A DNA stretch of 11,797 nt, taken from assembly GCA_944364705.1 (NCBI GenBank), contig CALVWH010000036.1, positions 1-11,797 on the forward strand. The letters run 5' to 3'. Each line of letters begins with the position of its first letter. Positions within the stretch are counted from its first letter, which is position 1. The position numbers and the translations under genes were made by a program. A model generated the notes under the pieces. The model was not told the origin of the DNA and ran no database searches. It was given only the letters and a program-made list of their open reading frames with translations. This stretch comes from an uncultured Bacilli bacterium. GTDB taxonomy: Bacteria > Bacillota_I > Bacilli_A > RF39 > UBA660. Positions 6,432 through 11,797 of the stretch are shown one piece after another.

Positions 6432-6523
6432 GCTTTCCTGTTAAGAAAAATAGAAACAAACATCTTTTTGAAAAAAAATTTAAGATTTATGAGCCAAAAT
6501 AATGAATTTTCTAAAAAGTTTGG

Positions 6524-6552
6524 TTGATAAAACTTTTTTTCTATAGTATAAT
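6524..6552 (+). promoter_or_regulatory. prfA-prmC promoter
   Basis: TTGATA (6524-6529) and TATAAT (6547-6552) are 17 bases apart, a near-consensus vegetative promoter. The start point would be near 6559, leaving about 19 bases of leader carrying AGGAGGT (6566-6572) before ATG 6578. The leader has no room for a riboswitch, so regulation, if any, would act in translation. Confidence 0.88.
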
Positions 6553-6577
6553 CTTTTAGAGTGTTAGGAGGTCTTTT

Positions 6578-7639
6578 ATGATCGAGAGATTAGAAACGAT
6601 TGAAAAACGTTATCAATTTTTATCCGAAGAACTAGTAAAACCAGAAAATTTATCTGATATAAAAAAAACTATGGAACTAAGCAAAGAACAAGCTTCTTTA
6701 AAAGATGCATACGATGCATATCAAGAATATAAAAAAGTTTTAGAAAATATAAAAGAAGCCAAAGAATTAGTGAAAGATCCAGAAATGGCAGAATTTGCAA
6801 GAGAAGAATTGGAAGCAAATGAACAAAAGAAAGAAACCTTAGAAAGTCAGTTAGAAATTTTGCTTCTTCCAAAAGATCCAAACGATGGAAAAAACGTTAT
6901 TGTAGAAATTCGTGGAGCTGCCGGAGGAGACGAAGGAAATATTTTTGCTGGGGATCTTTATGATATGTATCATCACTATGCAGAAAAAGAAGGTTGGAAA
7001 GTTGAAGTTCTAGAAGAAGAAAAAAGCGAAGCTGGTGGCTTTTCTTTTATCAGTTTTATGGTAAAAGGAGAAAATGTATATTCAAAATTAAAATACGAAA
7101 GTGGAGCTCACCGAGTTCAAAGAGTTCCAAGTACCGAGACCCAAGGAAGAGTTCATACATCGACCGCAACGGTTTTGGTTATGCCAGAAGCAGAAGAAGT
7201 GGATTACACGTTAGATATGAACGAAGTTCGAATTGACATTACAAGAAGTAGTGGGTGTGGAGGACAAGGAGTAAATACAACCGATAGTGCCGTTCGTCTT
7301 ACCCATATTCCAACCGGACTTGTGGTTTATTCTCAAACCGAACGTTCTCAAATTAAAAATAAAGAAAAAGCAATTAAAATTTTACAAACCAGATTATATG
7401 ATTTAAAAATGCAAGAACACGAAAAAGAACTTGGAGAAGAGAGAAGAAATAAAATTGGAACGGGAGATCGTTCGGAAAAAATTCGTACCTATAATTAGCC
7501 ACAAAACCGAGTAACGGATCACCGAATTGGTTATACAACCAATACGTTAGATCGTGTCATGCAAGGAGATTTAGAAAAAATTATCGAAGCATTAATTACC
7601 GAAGATCAAAAAAGAAAACTTAAAGGAGAAACTTGTTGA
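6578..7639 (+). CDS. prfA: Peptide chain release factor 1, interrupted by an in-frame UAG (possible read-through)
   Basis: RF1 recognises UAA and UAG and releases the finished peptide. Residues 1-306 carry the N-terminal helices, the PxT recognition tripeptide as PST (184-186) and the catalytic GGQ (228-230; Q230 is the PrmC target). The frame then meets UAG at 7496-7498. The following 46 codons, in the same frame, encode [11 protein letters not shown] and the rest of the normal C-terminus, ending at TGA 7637-7639. Read through, the protein has 353 residues, close to the usual 355-360. Other RF1 proteins have Tyr or Phe at this point (YN-Y/F-PQ). The 306-residue product would lack a conserved piece next to the codon-reading domain and is probably inactive. 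The promoter, Shine-Dalgarno and codon use are all normal. Identity is certain. Whether this is programmed read-through, a fresh nonsense mutation or an error is open. Confidence 0.95.
7496..7498 (+). other. In-frame UAG (codon 307) within prfA, followed by C
   Basis: The context is TAT AAT TAG CCA CAA. UAG is one base from the Tyr codons UAU and UAC, and Tyr fits the conserved position. The base after the stop is C, the context generally reported as weakest for termination in bacteria and also found at the RF2 frameshift site (UGA C). Near-cognate reading by tRNA-Tyr would restore a native residue. Confidence 0.9.
7523..7546 (+). other. Potential hairpin downstream of the prfA UAG
   Basis: ATTGGTT (7526-7532) and AACCAAT (7537-7543) form a perfect 7-bp stem with an ATAC loop. 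CG and CG at 7523-7524 and 7545-7546 extend it past one A-A mismatch. It begins 24 bases after the UAG, farther than typical recoding stimulators, so its role is doubtful. Confidence 0.4.
7622..7628 (+). promoter_or_regulatory. prmC ribosome binding site inside the prfA 3' end
   Basis: AAAGGAG lies seven bases before TTG 7636 and four before TTG 7633, favouring 7636. It sits within the prfA codons that are translated only if the UAG is read. Confidence 0.75.
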
Positions 7640-8349
7640 GCGATCTAGAATATTTAAAAAAATATCTTCCGAAAGATAAACTAGAAGAAGGGATCAAAAG
7701 ATTAGAAAATGGAGAACCCGTTCAATACATTGTTGGCAACGTAGATTTTTATGGATACCTTCTTTCTATCAACCCTTCTGTTTTAATTCCCCGTTTTGAA
7801 ACCGAACTTTTGGTAGAAAAAACAATAAATTATAGTAAAAAATTTTTCTCTTGTCCCAAAATTTTAGATCTTGGAACGGGAAGTGGATGTATTGCGATCG
7901 CTTTAAAAAAAGAACTTAAATCCATAGTTGATGCGATTGATCTTTCAAACAAAGCATTAGAAGTTGCGAAAAAAAATGCCAAAGAAAACGATGCCGACAT
8001 TACTTTTTGGCAAAGTGATTTATTTTCCAACGTTCAAGATACCTATGATATTATCATCAGCAATCCTCCGTATTTAGAGGAAGAAGAAGAAATTATGGAT
8101 ATTGTAAGGAACAATGAACCTAAAGAAGCTTTGTTTGCACCCAATCATGGACTAGAAATTTATGAAAGAATTTTTAAAGATGCTCATAAATACATACAAA
8201 AAAAAGCTCTTTTAGCTTTTGAAATTGGATATCGACAAGGCCCCATTTTAAAAAACATGGCCCAAAAATATTTTGACCATGCTTTGGTTGAAAAAGATTA
8301 TAGTGGAAAAGACCGTTTTTTATTTTTATTTGTTGGAATTAAGCCTTAA
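7636..8349 (+). CDS. prmC: Peptide chain release factor N5-glutamine methyltransferase, short form
   Basis: PrmC uses S-adenosylmethionine to methylate the glutamine of the GGQ motif in RF1 and RF2, improving release. The 237-residue product has the Rossmann-fold motif DLGTGSG (78-84), the acidic IDLS at the end of the next strand, and the substrate-glutamine motif NPPY (143-146). [10 protein letters not shown] just before motif I resembles the family's conserved N-terminal block. The helical N-terminal domain that precedes this block is about 35-40 residues shorter than in Escherichia coli, and TAA at 7621-7623 blocks extension upstream. Either TTG 7633 or 7636 could start it; 7636 has the better spacing and overlaps the distal prfA stop as TTGA. 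prfA-prmC adjacency is conserved. The stop falls inside the terminator hairpin. Confidence 0.93.
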   Translation: MSDLEYLKKYLPKDKLEEGIKRLENGEPVQYIVGNVDFYGYLLSINPSVLIPRFETELLVEKTINYSKKFFSCPKILDLGTGSGCIAIALKKELKSIVDAIDLSNKALEVAKKNAKENDADITFWQSDLFSNVQDTYDIIISNPPYLEEEEEIMDIVRNNEPKEALFAPNHGLEIYERIFKDAHKYIQKKALLAFEIGYRQGPILKNMAQKYFDHALVEKDYSGKDRFLFLFVGIKP

Positions 8350-8361
8350 AGGCTTTTTTTT
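8341..8361 (+). terminator. Intrinsic terminator after prmC, containing both convergent stop codons
   Basis: AAGCC (8341-8345) pairs with GGCTT (8351-8355), and T continues to 8361. The loop TTAAA holds the prmC stop (TAA 8347-8349) and the complement of the stop of the minus-strand gene (8348-8346). The T tract favours rightward termination only. Confidence 0.8.
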
Positions 8362-9008
8362 ATTTTTTCATATTGATCGATTGCTTGGTTGGTATAAATT
8401 TTCACTTTCTTTTCGATTTGTTTATCTTCTTCATAACGTTGGTGGTCGTAGGAATCAAAAAGATTTGAAAGAACATAAACTTCTTGATCATATAAAATAG
8501 GAAAAAAGATATCCGCAAAATTTTCTGTTTTTTCAATATAAGAAGAAAAGAAATCTTTTCGAAAATCTTTCATATTTTCTAAAACTTCTTTTAGAAATTG
8601 ATGAGCCATTTTTTGCCCAAACGTTTCTTTTTCTAGATAAGGTTGATTCATGCGCGTTAAAATTTCTTTTTCTACATAAAGAGAAAAAGCATCATTAATT
8701 GTTTTAAAATACGAATCTTGATTTTTTTTATTGATTTCCTCAAAACCAAAATAGTTTTTTTCTAAATCGTTTCCTTTGGTAAATAAAATTCCCATTCCGT
8801 ATCCAAAAAAATAACGTGCGACTTGTGCTTCCTGATTTTTTTTCGAAAAGATAATTTTTTTCTTAGAAGGAACAATCTTTGTATTTTTTTGATAAAATTT
8901 TTCTTTTCTTTGCACTTCTTCTATCATTTGTTTTAAAAAAGGATCCGCTAAATGAAAATATACTTCTTCTGCATAAGGAAGCATGTCTTCTATCGTTTTT
9001 TCTATCAT
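8346..9008 (-). CDS. Hypothetical protein, 220 residues
   Basis: I do not recognise this protein. It is highly charged, predicted soluble and largely helical, with no cysteine, signal peptide or membrane anchor. The best-defined part is FFGYGMGILFTKG (about 67-79), followed by FGFEEINKK and INDAFSLYVEKEIL (104-117). This loosely recalls protein families with a glycine-rich turn followed by an asparagine-acidic helix, but I cannot assign one. The start chosen is ATG 9008-9006, which has GGAGG five bases upstream and a consensus promoter behind it. A longer frame beginning at 9113 would read through that promoter and is rejected. It converges with prmC, their stops overlapping as TTAA, and is divergent from lon. 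Confidence 0.8.
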   Translation of the reverse strand: MIEKTIEDMLPYAEEVYFHLADPFLKQMIEEVQRKEKFYQKNTKIVPSKKKIIFSKKNQEAQVARYFFGYGMGILFTKGNDLEKNYFGFEEINKKNQDSYFKTINDAFSLYVEKEILTRMNQPYLEKETFGQKMAHQFLKEVLENMKDFRKDFFSSYIEKTENFADIFFPILYDQEVYVLSNLFDSYDHQRYEEDKQIEKKVKIYTNQAIDQYEKIKKSL

Positions 9009-9033
9009 AATATCCTCCATTTTTTTTCCTATT

Positions 9034-9062
9034 ATTATAGAAATTTTTCTTTTCAAAGTCAA
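9034..9062 (-). promoter_or_regulatory. Promoter of the minus-strand hypothetical gene
   Basis: On the minus strand TTGACT (9062-9057) and TATAAT (9039-9034) are 17 bases apart. GGAGG at 9018-9014 lies between the promoter and ATG 9008, which supports the short form of the gene. Confidence 0.85.
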
Positions 9063-9106
9063 GAGAAAGAAAGAAGAGAAAAGCGATAAAATTTTTCTTT
9101 TTTTTC

Positions 9107-9134
9107 TAGACATTTTTTAAATATATGCTATAAT
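9107..9134 (+). promoter_or_regulatory. lon promoter
   Basis: TAGACA (9107-9112) and TATAAT (9129-9134) are 16 bases apart, with TG at 9126-9127 forming an extended -10. It is back to back with the leftward promoter at 9034-9062. I see no CIRCE or CtsR-type operator, so heat-shock control is not evident. Confidence 0.85.
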
Positions 9135-9147
9135 AAAAAACAATTTG

Positions 9148-9155
9148 AAGGAGGG
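9148..9155 (+). promoter_or_regulatory. Ribosome binding site fixing the lon GTG start
   Basis: AAGGAGGG lies seven bases before GTG 9163. An in-frame TTG at 9145 lies upstream of this site, so it is not the start. Confidence 0.85.
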
Positions 9156-9162
9156 AATCGGA

Positions 9163-11478
9163 GTGAAAATAAATTTACCAGTTATTCTTCTTAGAAAAGA
9201 TTTCCTTTTTCCAAGCGGAGAAATTCGTTTAGAATTTGGTGCCGAGGATAGTAAAAACATTATTGAAATATCCGAATATTTTCATCAAAATAAAATCTTT
9301 GTGATTACGGCGAAAGATCCTTTAGAAAAAAACATTCAATTAAAAGAACTTCCAAAAATTGGAACGATCGCAAAGATTAAACATAAATTAGTTCTTCCAA
9401 ACGGGAAAATCCGTGTTTTAATTACTGGAGAACAAAGAGCAAAAGCTATTGATTACATTGGGCAAGATGAATTTAATTTAGAATCGATCATAGAACCAAT
9501 GATCGAAGAAGAATTCGATTCCCAAAAAGAAATTTTATTTCTTCGTAAACTCATTCGCGAAGTAGAAGATTTTTTACATAAAATTCCTTATATGAGCAAT
9601 AGTATGTTATCTTCTTTAAGACAAGTTCGAAGTCTTTCTTTAGCTACCGATATCACATGTAGTAACTTGTCAATTTCAAGCGATCGAAAAAGAGAATATT
9701 TAGAAGAAAATTCTCCTTTAAAAAGATTAGAAATGATCCTAGAAGATATTTATAAACAAAAAGAAATGTATGAACTTGAAAAAGAACTAGATAATAAAGT
9801 CAAAGCCAAAATGGATCAAAATCAAAAAGAATTTTTCATTAAAGAAAAAATTGATGTTTTACAAAAAGAGTTAGGTATTACAACCGTTCGTCAAGAAGAA
9901 ATTGAGAAGATAAAAAAACAAAACAAAGATCATCTACCACAAAATATAAAAAAACGATTAGAAAAAGAAATTTTAAGATACGAATCGATGCCAGAATTAT
10001 CGTTAGAACTTCCTAGTCAAAGAAATTACATTGATGCTTTACTTCAAATTCCTTGGAATATTCAAACGGAAGACTTTGATGATCTTTCCAAAGTAAAAGA
10101 AATTTTAGATAAACAAGAATATGGACTAGAGCCAATTAAAATGCGTATTTTAGAATATTTGGCTGTAAAGAAAAAAAATCCTGAAGGAAAAAGTCCAATT
10201 TTATGTTTTGTTGGTCCACCAGGAACTGGGAAAACTTCTTTTGCCTTTCATTTAGCAACCGCTTTAAAAAAGAATTTCGTTAAAATTTCCTTAGGAGGAA
10301 TTAACGATGCTGCGGAAATTGTTGGACATCGAAGAACCTATTTAGGAGCAAATCCGGGAAGAATTGCGAAAGGATTAATGCAAGCAAAAAGCATGAATCC
10401 CGTCTTTTTAATGGATGAAATTGATAAACTTTCAAAAGACTATCATCAAGATCCTGCAAGTAGTTTATTAGAAGTGTTAGATCCTACTCAAAATGCTTAT
10501 TTTAAAGATCTTTACATAGAAGAAGAAATTAATTTGAGTCAAGTATTTTTTATTGTAACAGCCAACGATTTAGAAAATATTCCAGAACCTTTAAAAGATC
10601 GATTAGAAATTTTATCTTTTCCTGGATATACAGAATTTGATAAAGTCATTATGGCAAAAGAGTATTTACTTCCTAGAATTTGTAAAGAATGTGGATTAAA
10701 AGAAGATGAAATTACAATCGAAGAAAATGCTTTATGGTTTTTAATAACCCAATATACCAAAGAAGCAGGGGTTCGTCAGTTAGAAAAACAATTATCTTCG
10801 ATTGTTCGAAAAATCATACTAGAATCGATCATGCAAAAAAAAGAAGAAAAGAAAACGTTAACGATTCGTACGATAAAAAAGTATTTACCAGAAGAAAAAA
10901 TAAAAGAACCTTTTATGGTAGCAAGACCAGGATTTGTTTTCGCTCTTGCTTCTTATGGATCTACTGGGGATCTTTTACCAGTAGAAACCAATATTTCTTT
11001 TGGTTTTGGAAAAATGATTACGACAGGTTCCCTTGGAGAAAACATTAAAGAAAGCATGCAAATATCTCTTTCTTATTTAAAAGCTCATCAAAAAGAATTT
11101 CATCTTTTGAAAGATAACTTTTTCCATAAAGATTTTCATTTACATATTCCTTTCTTATCTTTTAAAAAAGATGGACCTTCGGCTGGAATTGCGATTACCA
11201 CGGCTTTTTTATCTTATATGAAAGGATTATGTGTTCCTACGAACATTGCTTTTACTGGTGAGATGAGCTTGACTGGAAAAATATTGCCAATTGGTTCTTT
11301 TAAAGAAAAATGTATGGGAGTTTATCAAAAACATATTGATATTATTATTTATCCAAAAGCAAACGAAAAAGAGATAGAAACCTTTCCAGAACGATTAAAA
11401 AAAGCGTTCACGTTTGTACCAGTGGAAGATTATCAAGACGTTGTATCTTATCTTTGGGGAGGAAAAATTTATGAATGA
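9163..11478 (+). CDS. lon: ATP-dependent protease Lon (LonA type)
   Basis: Lon is a cytoplasmic ring protease that unfolds and degrades damaged and selected regulatory proteins. From the GTG start it has 771 residues, near the family norm. An N-terminal substrate-binding domain begins LPVILLRKDFLFPSGEI, which departs from the usual LPVLPLR-FPG pattern. A helical linker follows, then the AAA+ module with Walker A GPPGTGKT (351-358) and Walker B VFLMDEID (414-421), then sensor and arginine-finger regions (TAND; LKDRLEIL). The C-terminal protease domain has catalytic S673 in KDGPSAG and K714 in IGSFKEK, the Ser-Lys dyad. No membrane insertion was seen, so it is not the LonB form. It has its own promoter, and the next gene overlaps its end by eight bases. 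Confidence 0.96.
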   Translation: MKINLPVILLRKDFLFPSGEIRLEFGAEDSKNIIEISEYFHQNKIFVITAKDPLEKNIQLKELPKIGTIAKIKHKLVLPNGKIRVLITGEQRAKAIDYIGQDEFNLESIIEPMIEEEFDSQKEILFLRKLIREVEDFLHKIPYMSNSMLSSLRQVRSLSLATDITCSNLSISSDRKREYLEENSPLKRLEMILEDIYKQKEMYELEKELDNKVKAKMDQNQKEFFIKEKIDVLQKELGITTVRQEEIEKIKKQNKDHLPQNIKKRLEKEILRYESMPELSLELPSQRNYIDALLQIPWNIQTEDFDDLSKVKEILDKQEYGLEPIKMRILEYLAVKKKNPEGKSPILCFVGPPGTGKTSFAFHLATALKKNFVKISLGGINDAAEIVGHRRTYLGANPGRIAKGLMQAKSMNPVFLMDEIDKLSKDYHQDPASSLLEVLDPTQNAYFKDLYIEEEINLSQVFFIVTANDLENIPEPLKDRLEILSFPGYTEFDKVIMAKEYLLPRICKECGLKEDEITIEENALWFLITQYTKEAGVRQLEKQLSSIVRKIILESIMQKKEEKKTLTIRTIKKYLPEEKIKEPFMVARPGFVFALASYGSTGDLLPVETNISFGFGKMITTGSLGENIKESMQISLSYLKAHQKEFHLLKDNFFHKDFHLHIPFLSFKKDGPSAGIAITTAFLSYMKGLCVPTNIAFTGEMSLTGKILPIGSFKEKCMGVYQKHIDIIIYPKANEKEIETFPERLKKAFTFVPVEDYQDVVSYLWGGKIYE

Positions 11479-11797
11479 AAAAGAAATGATGTACTATTAT
11501 CAAGTATTCCTTCGTTCTTATGTCCATGATTTTGAGCGAGATTTATATTTAGAAAAAGAAGATATGAATTCCTCTTTTCTTCAAGCCCTTCATCAATTTA
11601 TTCAGTGGGAAATACAAACAGAAAGTTTAAATCTCGATTCCCTTTCTTTATTAAAAGAATTGGTTAATGAAACAAGATTTGAAGTCGAAGACCGAGGGCA
11701 ATTTAACAAAGAAATTTGCTTGTTAAATCAATGTCAAGATCGAGGTGCATATGCTTATTATCAAACCGAATGGGATATTCGAAAACCTTATTTTCCT
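11471..11797 (+). CDS. Hypothetical protein, N-terminal 109 residues, cut by the window edge
   Basis: ATG 11471-11473 lies inside the last codons of lon (lon stop TGA 11476-11478), and the frame then stays open for 109 codons to the edge. The part seen begins MNEKEMMYYYQVFLRSYVHD and is acidic, rich in Tyr, Gln and Leu, with no signal peptide, membrane segment or known motif. It may be a soluble helical protein. In Bacillus subtilis the gene after lonA encodes the GTPase EngB, but no G1 (Walker A) motif appears near the N-terminus here, so it is not that. GGAGGA at 11458-11463 is a good ribosome site seven bases before the ATG. The eight-base overlap implies co-transcription and probably translational coupling with lon. 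Confidence 0.75.
   Translation, partial: MNEKEMMYYYQVFLRSYVHDFERDLYLEKEDMNSSFLQALHQFIQWEIQTESLNLDSLSLLKELVNETRFEVEDRGQFNKEICLLNQCQDRGAYAYYQTEWDIRKPYFP

Noticed and set aside
6432..6523. Possible riboswitch or small RNA before prfA
   Set aside because: This stretch lies upstream of the prfA promoter, shows no notable structure and would not be part of the prfA leader.
7496..7498. Genome-wide reassignment of UAG to an amino acid
   Set aside because: UAG ends gpsB, rodZ and pgsA at natural protein lengths, with the next gene or a terminator right after pgsA, and no other gene in the window has an internal UAG.
7490..7520. Programmed +1 or -1 frameshift at the prfA stop, as in prfB
   Set aside because: The conserved RF1 C-terminus continues in the original frame. 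A +1 slip at AAT T meets TAA within six codons and gives no RF1-like sequence.
9009..9113. 35-residue extension of the minus-strand hypothetical protein
   Set aside because: It would cover the gene's own consensus promoter and ribosome site, and the added residues are a Lys/Phe-rich product of AT-rich intergenic DNA.
9145..9162. lon start at TTG 9145
   Set aside because: The strong ribosome site AAGGAGGG lies after this TTG and is correctly spaced for GTG 9163.
10734..11048. 104-codon ORF inside lon
   Set aside because: It is an alternative frame of well-conserved lon coding sequence with no ribosome site and a low-complexity Arg/Lys/Phe product.

Overview
The window looks like chromosomal DNA from a very AT-rich, cell-wall-bearing member of the Bacilli, in the broad area of the RF39-like, Erysipelotrichales or Acholeplasmatales gut lineages. 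The evidence is strong AT bias with A- or T-ending codons, Shine-Dalgarno sites close to AGGAGG, short U-tailed terminators, a type-B RNase P RNA, and Firmicutes gene neighbours (recU next to a probable ponA; gpsB next to rnpB; rodZ next to pgsA). UGA and UAG both end genes here, so the code appears standard. The lineage is an inference from gene content.

Layout. Positions 1-882 (minus strand): recU, then the first 105 codons of a probable class A penicillin-binding protein that runs off the left edge. Positions 883-1043: a divergent promoter region. Positions 1044-3056 (plus): a 41-residue small ORF, gpsB, rnpB, rodZ and pgsA, ending at a clear terminator. Positions 3079-3808: an unrecognised gene rich in His and Cys. 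Positions 3816-6431: nadK and a membrane-anchored arylsulfotransferase, ending at a terminator. Positions 6524-8361: prfA (RF1) and prmC, the methyltransferase that modifies release factors. Positions 8346-9008 (minus): an unrecognised gene, convergent with prmC. Positions 9107 to the end (plus): lon and the start of another unrecognised gene overlapping it.

The most striking feature is prfA. Its reading frame is broken once, by UAG at 7496-7498, where other RF1 proteins have Tyr or Phe. The next 46 codons are an intact, well-conserved RF1 C-terminus in the same frame, giving 353 residues if UAG is read. RF1 is the factor that recognises UAG, and UAG ends at least three other confident genes in this window, so the cell should need RF1. 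The simplest interesting reading is autoregulation: scarce RF1 allows read-through of its own UAG and restores full-length RF1, analogous to the in-frame UGA that controls RF2 in prfB, but by read-through instead of frameshifting. The full-length frame ends at a TGA overlapping the prmC start codon, so read-through could also couple to prmC translation. A recent nonsense mutation, an assembly error, or a second prfA copy elsewhere are the competing explanations.

The rest is mostly housekeeping: wall growth and division (ponA, gpsB, rodZ), recombination (recU), phospholipid synthesis (pgsA), tRNA processing (rnpB), NADP supply (nadK), translation termination (prfA, prmC) and proteolysis (lon). 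No mobile element, tRNA or CRISPR array was seen.
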